64,000 bases of DNA from NCBI GenBank assembly GCA_943737045.1, contig CALSFV010000332.1, positions 1 to 64,000 on the forward strand, read 5' to 3'. Positions within the stretch are counted from its first letter, which is position 1. Every line of letters begins with the position of its first letter. The notes under the pieces are model-generated. The model did no database searches. It had not been told where the DNA came from and saw only the letters and a program-made list of their open reading frames with translations. Made by a program: the position numbers and the translations under genes. Below, piece by piece: positions 24,429 to 37,440 of this stretch. Source of the stretch: Parapristionchus giblindavisi (Eukaryota > Nematoda > Chromadorea > Rhabditida > Diplogasteridae).

Positions 24429-27400
24429 CACATGAGAAAAAAAATGTGAGGATTAGTCATGTTACTGTGTTTAGCATGTGCGCTGCAAGATCATGGCAGA
24501 GGTGCGCTGTAAATTTTTCGCTTGGGTTTTTTCGAGTTCAAATTTCATTGATTGTTTTCATCGAATATCATTATTATTTATTCTTCAAATTACCTTTTTT
24601 GGCTTCAAGATATTACTAATTTGTATGCTCATCGTTGATCACAATCCTTACACATTCTCTCCCGTGGAGAATTGAAGTATTCTCTATTTAAATGTGTCTT
24701 ATCTGTGATATCTTCTACATTTTCATATAGTTCAAGTACTTGATTGGTCGGAGCACACTTGAATTCATATCTGTTTGCATATTCATTTCCGTCTCTATTC
24801 ACTCTATTTCTTCACTCATATCTTCTTTCTTTTCTTATCAATCTTTGATCCTTCTTCTTCTCTTCTTCTACTCTAATCATACTAAATTGAAGTCATCCTC
24901 CTCTTCCTTCATCTATTCTAATTGTCCTTTCACTGGTAATGGAATTAACTCTCATTTGTCTTTCTTGGTATTCTTCTTCTACTCTCTTCAATAATCCTTC
25001 TCTTAGTACCCACATGGTACATTAATTGGTATCCCGTCAATCGATCCATAATACCCTTTCTCTCTCTATCCCTCTCATTGTGAGCATGCCAGATGTCCTT
25101 CTTTCTCTCTCTCTCCCTCAATTCGCGCTTTCTCCTTCATACAATCTATAACATATATATCTGATATCGATTGATTGATCTCATACTTACCGTAGTCTAT
25201 TCGTACCGTACTCCTCTAACTGTCATTCTTGAATGAAGAAGGAAGACATGATCTTTGTCTACACTGACAATTGATGGAGAACCAATATTCTAGTGGATGA
25301 GATCTCTCCCTTTCTTTCTCTCCCTCTCCCTCTCCCTTCCCCTCCCTCTGCATCTCCTTCTGACACGACTCATCCATTGAATAGTGACGCAGTAATATGG
25401 GAGAGGGAGGAAGAGGGTAAAGGATGTCCATCTCTAAGATGAATGGAATAAGAATGAGAGAAGAATCAACCATATACAATCATTCAATCAATTCATATTT
25501 TATCTAGAGATTAGACTGAACTTTTGTGTTTATGTACTACTCCTACTCTGTTTATTCAAAATTTTAAATTATGAACAATTATGGGTTGTTGGATGGTTGA
25601 ATGATAATAATTCATCCATTTCATTTGTATATTAATGAAGGAATGGAAGTAATTTCATCATCTTCTTCATTATATACAGTATACATTGATTAAAATGACT
25701 GTATTCATCACTAACTAATTCCATTCCTCTTTCTTCTTTCTTTCATTTTCATCTTCACCATCTTCTTCATTTCTTCTCTTCGACTCTTCATCTCCCATGG
25801 GATATCATACACACTGACCCTATGTGTCGAGATATCTCCCTCTCCCTCTCCTTTTCTCTCCCTCTCCTTTTCTCTCCCCCTCCCTCTCCCTCTCCCTCTC
25901 CTTTCATTGTGATGATTTCGTAAGAGTAAGTCTTCCTCTTGTTTTTGGTCTTCTTTTTCATTTCTTCTTTCATTCTCATTAAACATGCCTCATTCTCTTT
26001 CTGTCTTTTATAGATGGAGACAATCCACCATTGCTATTTCTAATGACACTATTTCTCTCCCTCTCCCTCTCCCTCTCTCTCTCTCTCTCCCTCTCTCTCC
26101 CTCCCTCCCTCTCCATTCCTCTCTATGAGAGGAAGTATGGTGTATGTCCACTCGCACTATTGAGGGATAGCTGGGCACAATTAGAGGCCACCCTCTCCTT
26201 CTCTCCCTCTCCCTCTTCATCTCCCTCTCCCTCTTCATCTGATGAGAGAGGGAGAGGGAGGTGATGAGAGAAGTGCTCATTTTCTCTTCAAGCTTCATTC
26301 TTCTTCTATTCATTCATTTCACTATATCTCTCATATATATTATAATACCACTTCTACAACAATAGGTACTACCAAGCTGTCATCCATTCTCTCCATCTCC
26401 CTCTCCCTCTCTCTCTCTCTCCCTCTCCCTCTCCCTCTCTCTCTCTCTCCCTCTCCCTCTCTCTCTCTCTCCCTCTCCCTCTCCCTTTCCCTCTCCCTTT
26501 CCCTCTCCCTCTCCCTCTCTCTCTCTCTCCCTCTCCCTCTCCCTCTCTCTCTCTCTCTCCCTCTCCCTCCCTCTCCCTCTCCCTCTCCCTCTCTCTCCCT
26601 CTCTCTCTCCCTCTCCCTTTCCCTCTCCCTCTCCCTTTCCCTTTCCCTCTCCCTTTCCCTTTCCCTCTCCCTTTCCCTCTCCCTCTCCCTCTCCCTCTGT
26701 ACTACTTAATCGTACCCCTACTACCCTGAGGGTCTATATCTTCTTCTTCTATTCTCTCATTGCTTTCATCTTCTTCCTCTTCTCATTCCATCTGTTGGAT
26801 GTTTCCACTGTGAGAGTGTATGTGGATACATTTGAATTGTGCCATCTCTCTCCCTCTCCCTCTCAGTATCCCTCTCCCTCTCTCCCTCTCTCCCTCTCCC
26901 TCTCCCCTCTCTCCCTCTCCCTCTCCCTCTTGGACATCCCTCCCCTCTATCTACTTCTCTCCTTCAAAGGTTGCATGATTCACAGATATCTTCTATTTTG
27001 GTTTATGTTTGAATGACCCTGACTGTTGAGACCACGCTTATATTTGCATGCCTCTGCCCATCTCTCTCTCTCTCTCTCTCTCTCTCCCTCCCCCTCCCTC
27101 TCCCTCCTCTCCTTCCTCGACAGACAGACTGATAAGCATCGCGTTCTCCGTTGTCTTCTTCTTTCTCTAACCATCTGTACTCTCTTCAATCTCTCTTCTC
27201 TCTAATCACCTCCCACTCCTCTTCTTATGCATTCCTCATGTCTCTCCCTCTCCTTCTCTCTCCTTCTCTCCCTCTATCCCTTTCTTCTTGATATTGATCG
27301 TTCACTACTGCTGTAACCTCTCTAAGTGATTTACTGTATTTCGTGATAGTTTCTATTAATGTCAATTATTGATTGATATCTTCTTCAATCAATAGTTTGT

Positions 27401-27963
27401 ATTTGAGATATCAGCTGGTTGATTTTTACACCTTTCAGTTGTCTTTCTCACTTGTTGCTTTCCTCGAACTCTATCACTACTTATACTTCCCTTCTCCCTC
27501 TCCCTCTCATTCTCCCTCTCCCTCTCCCTTCTCATCTCATAACTATCGCTCTCAACTCTATATCGTGTATATTCTTATCATTGATAACTATTATCAAATA
27601 TTCTTGTATTCTCTAAGTTTCCTTGTATTGACTTCTATGATACTGTTAAAGTACATGTATTCTCGTTCCATTCATTCATTCATCTCCATTTATCCTCCAT
27701 CGTTCTATCATTATCCCATAGAATCGTCATGGGAATACCATCGGAGCGTTCTATTTCTTCTAAATATCTATTCTACTTTTTTGTTGGTTTGATTTATTCT
27801 GAATGTCTTCTATCTCTTCTTTCGGTGGTTATCTATGATGACCTTCTATACGCCCTAATCGTTATTCCTTCCTTTTTTCTCATTCTGATACCGTAATGAT
27901 CTTTATATTATTGATTGTTCATTCATATGATGTACAGTAATGTATGATGATATTATTGATTAG
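24429..27963. other. Pyrimidine-rich upstream region of dishevelled exon 1 (also in units 2 and 3)
   Basis: About 3.5 kb with no exon that I can support. Plus-strand CTCTCC, CT and TTCTTC tracts dominate. This is the likely promoter, 5' UTR or first-intron region of dishevelled. Ser/Leu/Pro-repeat open frames here come from the microsatellites. Equivalent stretches start at 32637 and 40845. Confidence 0.55.
26380..26698. repeat. (CCCTCT)n microsatellite (also 34588-34906 and 42796-43114)
   Basis: About 320 bp of CCCTCT, CTCT and CCCTTT units in a mixed order that looks identical in all three tandem units. Smaller tracts of the same type lie at about 25838-25900, 26050-26116, 26846-26930, 27061-27110 and 27486-27530. 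Confidence 0.95.
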
Positions 27964-29069
27964 ATGGCGTCGTCATCAATATCGACGACTCCTCCTCCAT
28001 CAACATTAGATTCATCAATAGCTACACCATCTACTATCATAGATGCTACTATGAGATTAGCTTTGGATGATTCAATTGATCAGGTTAGATATTATCATAT
28101 CTAATATAGATAGAATAGATGAATAGTTACATCATTCCATCTTTTTATTCTTATTATCCATTATCTAATTCTCGAAGTAATCAATTGATTGATTATATAA
28201 TAATGATAAACATATAATGTCATTCATTCAGTCATGTCCATATTCGCCTGGTGATGGATTGGACAATTCCTCATTCAATGGGACTGGTGTACTTGGTGAT
28301 TGCTCTGCTATGACTGGTGGTGATATTTCTCAATCGTCGCCCTCACCATCCTCACTCCTTGATGATAGTAGTACACAACAACATCATCATCATAGACATC
28401 AATCTAATGGAGGAGGAACTTCATCTTCTGCTCCTTTTGAGAAACCTGTATCTACTAAGGTATACTGTAGACACTATTGGATTACGATACAATATTGATT
28501 AATCATCCAAGAAAAACTGAAAATTATACAACTGATTTTAATTAGTGTAACATGTATAATGCTCATCTCAGTATAGAAATAGAGGTCTATAATTTATGAT
28601 TAATATAATATTTATTTAAGGTATATTATCATCTAGATGATGAACAGACACCATACATGACTCAAGTAAGTATTTATATAGTTTATATGATCAAACTATC
28701 ATGAACTTATTCAATCATAATTTATCTTTGTAGTTTAGTAACAATCATAGGTCGAAAAATACGTTACAACTACGAAGCCTGACCACATTTTGAGCCGAAA
28801 ATTCCCGCAAACTCGAAAAAGCTAGCCGCATTTGGGAGTTTTTTCACTACATGACCGCATTCGAGCCGAAAATTCACGAAAATTTGTGTAACATAGCTAT
28901 TCGACCTACGGTAGCAATTTAAGAATGTTTAAAAGTGTACATAATGAGATATATTCTTTATTAAGGTTGATGTTCCACCAGAGCATATTACACTCGAAGA
29001 TTTCAAAAGAGTATTAACAAGAACAAACTTCAAGTTTTATTGTAAAACAATTGATGAAGGATGTGGAAA
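27964..29069 (+). pseudogene. Orphan 5' copy of dishevelled (exons 1-4), unit 1
   Basis: Exons 27964-28083, 28232-28459, 28621-28665 and 28966-29069 encode residues 1-165, including the first half of the DIX domain ([12 protein letters not shown] and [17 protein letters not shown]). Nothing in them is broken. The exon 4 donor GTGAGT is intact, but the next exon is missing because the unit ends 2 bp before it, within the acceptor. The copy could act only as an alternative promoter that splices about 16.6 kb to exon 5 at 45651, or give a truncated product. Confidence 0.8.
28749..28907. mobile_element. 159-bp MITE in dishevelled intron 3 (also 36957-37115 and 45165-45323)
   Basis: Ends AGGTCGAAAAATACGTTAC and GTAACATAGCTATTCGACCT are imperfect inverted repeats. 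The interior carries two direct copies of GAGCCGAAAATTC. There is no coding frame. No clear target duplication is visible. Confidence 0.65.
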
Positions 29070-29232
29070 GTGAGTATTATGAATGTAATCAATAATGTAG
29101 TGTAGAGTACTGTAGAATGAGGAATATGATTGATGAAACTAAAAATAAAATGGTAAATTAGATGAATGAATTCATTTGTTATATTTCATAGTATAGGATT
29201 ATATTAATTGATCTTTGATCTTTAATGATTAT

Positions 29233-32200
29233 GATATTCAATATTCACGGAGTAATAATTCGATGAGACATGAGGAGTCACCCGGGGTCACCCCGCGTAC
29301 CTCATTTTAACTGGGGGAATCTGCTGTACTGTACTAGAGTGTACGATGAGGTCATTGAACAAATTCACAAAAAAGTCACGAAAACAAGAATTAAAACCGT
29401 TAATTTTAGGACTAAAAAATTTAATTCAAAGATACGCTGCGCGTACGCAACGCGCGCGATCTAGCGCTTTTCGGGGAGAGAATCCAGCGGATATGTGTAT
29501 CTAGCGGCTATCTAGCTTTTTCCTGGATGTTTTTCTAGCCTAGCGACTATCTAGCTTTTATCAAGTAGCTTTTCTGTATTTTTCACGATCTAGCGACTAT
29601 CTAGCTTTTTTCGGTGACTATTTCGGGAGTCGCTTTCTCAGAGATATGACCCCCAAAAGCAATGGATGGAGAACAATTTAGTAGCTCGTTGAAAGTCTAT
29701 ATCGGTCAAAATGATCGGCCTCGGTTTAGTGTTATTACATAGTATAAATATTAAAGAAAATTTTGATGGTATCAATCATTACCTACGGTGATGAAATGAT
29801 TTCAGCATACTTGAAATGCCGAGGTGCGATCCAAAAAAACAGTTTTATGCCAATATCGGAAGCTCTCCGGCTCTTGAAGAGAAAATTCGAAAAAAATCCA
29901 AGCCATTTTTTGGACTTACTGTATTTCCCAGCCGGTTTTTTTTCTAAAAATCTTCGATAGAACGTGCCTAAACATCAACCTAACACATCTATAAAGTGGC
30001 GAGATTACAGGAATACAATTACTACTTTGCCCATAAAAATATCATTAGAAGTTGAAGTAGATCTTATAATAAAAATAAACAGAGGCCGATCGACCAAGGA
30101 CGTAGAAAGTCAGAACAATTCGAATTTTGCGTCCGGCTTTTTGCACAGTTCTGTAACTCTCGAATTGCATTTAAATATTTATTCGCCCTATCACAAAATC
30201 GATATCAGTCATATGCCGGGGGGGGAGGCGCCTAAAATAGGGGGGCAGAAGTCGTATACCCCCCAGTTTGACTTTCCGTTGATTATCCGACATTCTTGGC
30301 CCATTTCTTGAACATTCTCTAATTATGGTGTAGTTTAGAGCAAAATCAGCGAAGGTTTATCCCGGTTTATTATAACTTCCAGTCTACCACGATTCATCCC
30401 TGTGTACGGTAGATAGGTGCAATTGATAAATTGTGCAACGGGAAATCTTAAAACAATTAAAGGCAGGTGGCATCCAAAAATTTCGATTTGAAATAGTTAA
30501 AATAGTTCATCTCATGTTGATAAGCTCAAAGAACTATTCAGAAATATGTATTTGAAAGTTTGAAAAGATGCTCTGGTAAGAAGTTGGATTACTGTAGCCT
30601 GCTCCACACCACGGGCGAGGTTTCCGAACTACAGTATGCTAACTCCATCGAAAAGCTCAAAATAGCCCATTATTGAGTTTTATTCTTCATAATTCCCCAC
30701 TGCGGATAGAATTATCATCAAAATATTCAATTTCAAGTCGTATCCAAAGAGTTGGTGTGGCAATTAGGAAAAGGCGCCCGCTATATGGAGCAGACTGTAG
30801 TTTTCTAACTGCGCCATTCTCCTTACCAGAAAATTCTTATGATATAAGATGTATATATTTCGAAACAGAATTTCAAGCTCTTTTATATGAGATCAACTTG
30901 TTTTTCGTTTCCCGGTCCCTTTAAATAGAAAAATCTTATCTTTCCGAGAGAGACATGACAGTAACAAACATTTTCTTCACGTTCGCTTCACTGTTTGTAT
31001 GGGATCAATTTGCATATTTTTTGCCAACTGTCTTGCTTCTTCTTCAACCAAACTTTTTTACAATTACGAAAGCTTTACGCATCGTTATATTTGCCTTAAG
31101 TGCCCACGCCGTAATCTCCGCGGTAACGACTGAGACGCGGCGGAGGGGGTTACGGCGTAGGCACGTAAGCTAAATGTAGCGATGCATTAGAGCGATAGCT
31201 GAATAATTTGGTAGGTTAGGTTGAAGAATAATTTAACCAGCTTAGTAATAACTCAGTTACATTAATCAATACTCAATATAGTTCATACGGTGTACGGTAG
31301 ATAGGCGCAATTGATAAATTGTGCAACGGGAAATCTTCAAAGAATTCAATAGAAAAATCTTATTTTTCTGAGAGAGACATGACAGAAACAAACATTTTCT
31401 TCACGTTCGCTGCACTGTTTGTAGGAGATCAATTTGCATATTTTTTGCAAACTCTTGGCTCTTCTTCAACCTGACGTTTTTGCAATTACAAAAGCTTTAG
31501 AGTGATAGCTGAATAATTTAGTAGGTTTGTTTGAAGAATAACTTAACCAGCTTAGTAATAAAAAAAAAAGATTAACGTTGACAAGGTATACAGTAGGTCT
31601 TTACGTTTTGGCGATTTGTCAATTGAGTTGCGCACGCCTCACGCTCGTCACTATTTCTTAGCTATATACCAACTACTATAGTGTCGTTAATCTGGCACAC
31701 TCAAGATAGAATAGTTTGTATTGCGTCTTTCGGTCCTTTATTCCTTACTGTTTCAAACAATACTTAGTAACTTAGTAAACTTAGTAGACTGTATGACCCT
31801 AGTTACCATATAATATAAACAATAGCCAACATGTCTATCGTGGCGGGAGTCAATCATGCCAACTCATGGGTCCCCTTCTTTAAAACAGTTAATAACGCAA
31901 TCAACCGAATTCTGAAAAATGAAAATTATGGTACAATAATTTTTTCACTTTGTAAAAATTGTTGCATTGGGCAAACTCATCCACACTAATAATAATAATC
32001 TTTATCACATCTGCACATTGGTGCGGTGGGTCATGACAGGGGGTCCTTCATAGATCAATGGCGTTCAATTTTTCTTCTATTCATCGGGTCATCATGTATC
32101 TTGATGGTATTTCAACATCTGTGCTCGAAGTAATCCAGAAAAGAATACATTAGAAATTGAAGTTAACAACCCATGTAGCGGTAGAAGCTCCGTCCGAAGT

Positions 32201-35200
32201 GGCTGCATGAAGAAGGAAATACACCTCCCGGCTTTCCAAACACCTTCTGGGAGGGGATCCAACTGGGTTCCTTATCTGTTGATGGAATAGACGAGGGCAG
32301 GGATAGACGACAAAGGTCCAATGGAGAACAATGTCTGGCCGACCGCACGCTAGACAGAAAAAGCAGAAGAATCTCATCCACACTAAATCCCTTAGAATAA
32401 TGTCCATCAAGACCGTGAAAAATGATAAAAATGGGAATCGTGTTTAGTTTTGTCAAACGTTATCACAATTTTCCATAAATGTTTCACTTTTTTTTTCGTT
32501 TTGCCGGTACTTTTTTACATTTAATTTTATTTTGATTTTTTGAGAAAAAAAAATTTTTAAAATTTTTGATTTTGAATTTTTTTAAATAGTCAAAAAAATT
32601 CAAAAAAAAAATCAAAATCAAAAAATCCCAGCCCTGCACATGAGAAAAAAAATGTGAGGATTAGTCATGTTACTGTGTTTAGCATGTGCGCTGCAAGATC
32701 ATGGCAGAGGTGCGCTGTAAATTTTTCGCTTGGGTTTTTTCGAGTTCAAATTTCATTGATTGTTTTCATCGAATATCATTATTATTTATTCTTCAAATTA
32801 CCTTTTTTGGCTTCAAGATATTACTAATTTGTATGCTCATCGTTGATCACAATCCTTACACATTCTCTCCCGTGGAGAATTGAAGTATTCTCTATTTAAA
32901 TGTGTCTTATCTGTGATATCTTCTACATTTTCATATAGTTCAAGTACTTGATTGGTCGGAGCACACTTGAATTCATATCTGTTTGCATATTCATTTCCGT
33001 CTCTATTCACTCTATTTCTTCACTCATATCTTCTTTCTTTTCTTATCAATCTTTGATCCTTCTTCTTCTCTTCTTCTACTCTAATCATACTAAATTGAAG
33101 TCATCCTCCTCTTCCTTCATCTATTCTAATTGTCCTTTCACTGGTAATGGAATTAACTCTCATTTGTCTTTCTTGGTATTCTTCTTCTACTCTCTTCAAT
33201 AATCCTTCTCTTAGTACCCACATGGTACATTAATTGGTATCCCGTCAATCGATCCATAATACCCTTTCTCTCTCTATCCCTCTCATTGTGAGCATGCCAG
33301 ATGTCCTTCTTTCTCTCTCTCTCCCTCAATTCGCGCTTTCTCCTTCATACAATCTATAACATATATATCTGATATCGATTGATTGATCTCATACTTACCG
33401 TAGTCTATTCGTACCGTACTCCTCTAACTGTCATTCTTGAATGAAGAAGGAAGACATGATCTTTGTCTACACTGACAATTGATGGAGAACCAATATTCTA
33501 GTGGATGAGATCTCTCCCTTTCTTTCTCTCCCTCTCCCTCTCCCTTCCCCTCCCTCTGCATCTCCTTCTGACACGACTCATCCATTGAATAGTGACGCAG
33601 TAATATGGGAGAGGGAGGAAGAGGGTAAAGGATGTCCATCTCTAAGATGAATGGAATAAGAATGAGAGAAGAATCAACCATATACAATCATTCAATCAAT
33701 TCATATTTTATCTAGAGATTAGACTGAACTTTTGTGTTTATGTACTACTCCTACTCTGTTTATTCAAAATTTTAAATTATGAACAATTATGGGTTGTTGG
33801 ATGGTTGAATGATAATAATTCATCCATTTCATTTGTATATTAATGAAGGAATGGAAGTAATTTCATCATCTTCTTCATTATATACAGTATACATTGATTA
33901 AAATGACTGTATTCATCACTAACTAATTCCATTCCTCTTTCTTCTTTCTTTCATTTTCATCTTCACCATCTTCTTCATTTCTTCTCTTCGACTCTTCATC
34001 TCCCATGGGATATCATACACACTGACCCTATGTGTCGAGATATCTCCCTCTCCCTCTCCTTTTCTCTCCCTCTCCTTTTCTCTCCCCCTCCCTCTCCCTC
34101 TCCCTCTCCTTTCATTGTGATGATTTCGTAAGAGTAAGTCTTCCTCTTGTTTTTGGTCTTCTTTTTCATTTCTTCTTTCATTCTCATTAAACATGCCTCA
34201 TTCTCTTTCTGTCTTTTATAGATGGAGACAATCCACCATTGCTATTTCTAATGACACTATTTCTCTCCCTCTCCCTCTCCCTCTCTCTCTCTCTCTCCCT
34301 CTCTCTCCCTCCCTCCCTCTCCATTCCTCTCTATGAGAGGAAGTATGGTGTATGTCCACTCGCACTATTGAGGGATAGCTGGGCACAATTAGAGGCCACC
34401 CTCTCCTTCTCTCCCTCTCCCTCTTCATCTCCCTCTCCCTCTTCATCTGATGAGAGAGGGAGAGGGAGGTGATGAGAGAAGTGCTCATTTTCTCTTCAAG
34501 CTTCATTCTTCTTCTATTCATTCATTTCACTATATCTCTCATATATATTATAATACCACTTCTACAACAATAGGTACTACCAAGCTGTCATCCATTCTCT
34601 CCATCTCCCTCTCCCTCTCTCTCTCTCTCCCTCTCCCTCTCCCTCTCTCTCTCTCTCCCTCTCCCTCTCTCTCTCTCTCCCTCTCCCTCTCCCTTTCCCT
34701 CTCCCTTTCCCTCTCCCTCTCCCTCTCTCTCTCTCTCCCTCTCCCTCTCCCTCTCTCTCTCTCTCTCCCTCTCCCTCCCTCTCCCTCTCCCTCTCCCTCT
34801 CTCTCCCTCTCTCTCTCCCTCTCCCTTTCCCTCTCCCTCTCCCTTTCCCTTTCCCTCTCCCTTTCCCTTTCCCTCTCCCTTTCCCTCTCCCTCTCCCTCT
34901 CCCTCTGTACTACTTAATCGTACCCCTACTACCCTGAGGGTCTATATCTTCTTCTTCTATTCTCTCATTGCTTTCATCTTCTTCCTCTTCTCATTCCATC
35001 TGTTGGATGTTTCCACTGTGAGAGTGTATGTGGATACATTTGAATTGTGCCATCTCTCTCCCTCTCCCTCTCAGTATCCCTCTCCCTCTCTCCCTCTCTC
35101 CCTCTCCCTCTCCCCTCTCTCCCTCTCCCTCTCCCTCTTGGACATCCCTCCCCTCTATCTACTTCTCTCCTTCAAAGGTTGCATGATTCACAGATATCTT

Positions 35201-37440
35201 CTATTTTGGTTTATGTTTGAATGACCCTGACTGTTGAGACCACGCTTATATTTGCATGCCTCTGCCCATCTCTCTCTCTCTCTCTCTCTCTCTCCCTCCC
35301 CCTCCCTCTCCCTCCTCTCCTTCCTCGACAGACAGACTGATAAGCATCGCGTTCTCCGTTGTCTTCTTCTTTCTCTAACCATCTGTACTCTCTTCAATCT
35401 CTCTTCTCTCTAATCACCTCCCACTCCTCTTCTTATGCATTCCTCATGTCTCTCCCTCTCCTTCTCTCTCCTTCTCTCCCTCTATCCCTTTCTTCTTGAT
35501 ATTGATCGTTCACTACTGCTGTAACCTCTCTAAGTGATTTACTGTATTTCGTGATAGTTTCTATTAATGTCAATTATTGATTGATATCTTCTTCAATCAA
35601 TAGTTTGTATTTGAGATATCAGCTGGTTGATTTTTACACCTTTCAGTTGTCTTTCTCACTTGTTGCTTTCCTCGAACTCTATCACTACTTATACTTCCCT
35701 TCTCCCTCTCCCTCTCATTCTCCCTCTCCCTCTCCCTTCTCATCTCATAACTATCGCTCTCAACTCTATATCGTGTATATTCTTATCATTGATAACTATT
35801 ATCAAATATTCTTGTATTCTCTAAGTTTCCTTGTATTGACTTCTATGATACTGTTAAAGTACATGTATTCTCGTTCCATTCATTCATTCATCTCCATTTA
35901 TCCTCCATCGTTCTATCATTATCCCATAGAATCGTCATGGGAATACCATCGGAGCGTTCTATTTCTTCTAAATATCTATTCTACTTTTTTGTTGGTTTGA
36001 TTTATTCTGAATGTCTTCTATCTCTTCTTTCGGTGGTTATCTATGATGACCTTCTATACGCCCTAATCGTTATTCCTTCCTTTTTTCTCATTCTGATACC
36101 GTAATGATCTTTATATTATTGATTGTTCATTCATATGATGTACAGTAATGTATGATGATATTATTGATTAGATGGCGTCGTCATCAATATCGACGACTCC
36201 TCCTCCATCAACATTAGATTCATCAATAGCTACACCATCTACTATCATAGATGCTACTATGAGATTAGCTTTGGATGATTCAATTGATCAGGTTAGATAT
36301 TATCATATCTAATATAGATAGAATAGATGAATAGTTACATCATTCCATCTTTTTATTCTTATTATCCATTATCTAATTCTCGAAGTAATCAATTGATTGA
36401 TTATATAATAATGATAAACATATAATGTCATTCATTCAGTCATGTCCATATTCGCCTGGTGATGGATTGGACAATTCCTCATTCAATGGGACTGGTGTAC
36501 TTGGTGATTGCTCTGCTATGACTGGTGGTGATATTTCTCAATCGTCGCCCTCACCATCCTCACTCCTTGATGATAGTAGTACACAACAACATCATCATCA
36601 TAGACATCAATCTAATGGAGGAGGAACTTCATCTTCTGCTCCTTTTGAGAAACCTGTATCTACTAAGGTATACTGTAGACACTATTGGATTACGATACAA
36701 TATTGATTAATCATCCAAGAAAAACTGAAAATTATACAACTGATTTTAATTAGTGTAACATGTATAATGCTCATCTCAGTATAGAAATAGAGGTCTATAA
36801 TTTATGATTAATATAATATTTATTTAAGGTATATTATCATCTAGATGATGAACAGACACCATACATGACTCAAGTAAGTATTTATATAGTTTATATGATC
36901 AAACTATCATGAACTTATTCAATCATAATTTATCTTTGTAGTTTAGTAACAATCATAGGTCGAAAAATACGTTACAACTACGAAGCCTGACCACATTTTG
37001 AGCCGAAAATTCCCGCAAACTCGAAAAAGCTAGCCGCATTTGGGAGTTTTTTCACTACATGACCGCATTCGAGCCGAAAATTCACGAAAATTTGTGTAAC
37101 ATAGCTATTCGACCTACGGTAGCAATTTAAGAATGTTTAAAAGTGTACATAATGAGATATATTCTTTATTAAGGTTGATGTTCCACCAGAGCATATTACA
37201 CTCGAAGATTTCAAAAGAGTATTAACAAGAACAAACTTCAAGTTTTATTGTAAAACAATTGATGAAGGATGTGGAAAGTGAGTATTATGAATGTAATCAA
37301 TAATGTAGTGTAGAGTACTGTAGAATGAGGAATATGATTGATGAAACTAAAAATAAAATGGTAAATTAGATGAATGAATTCATTTGTTATATTTCATAGT
37401 ATAGGATTATATTAATTGATCTTTGATCTTTAATGATTAT
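29233..37440 (+). repeat. 8,208-bp tandem unit, copy 2
   Basis: Second head-to-tail copy, with every internal feature displaced by exactly 8,208. It starts and ends at the same bases as copy 1. The 3' junction again replaces the AG of the exon 5 splice acceptor by GA. Confidence 0.97.
36172..37277 (+). pseudogene. Orphan 5' copy of dishevelled (exons 1-4), unit 2
   Basis: Exons 36172-36291, 36440-36667, 36829-36873 and 37174-37277, identical to those of units 1 and 3. As in unit 1, no exon 5 follows. Splicing exon 4 onto exon 2 of the next unit would break the frame (exon 4 ends in phase 2, exon 2 begins in phase 0), so only a direct jump to exon 5 at 45651 gives a full protein. Confidence 0.8.

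Larger units (their letters stand above)
21025..29232 (+). repeat. 8,208-bp tandem unit, copy 1
   Basis: It begins GATATTCAATATTCACGG and ends TTTAATGATTAT, where copy 2 starts directly. All open frames compared between copies are identical, including a long CTCTCC tract, and I see no substitution. The unit holds about 3.4 kb of repeat-derived DNA, about 3.5 kb of pyrimidine-rich upstream DNA and the first four dishevelled exons. Confidence 0.97.

Noticed and set aside
26242..26709. 155-aa Ser/Leu/Pro open frame (and identical copies at 34450 and 42658)
   Set aside because: It is the CCCTCT microsatellite read as protein; it precedes the dishevelled start and has no domain.
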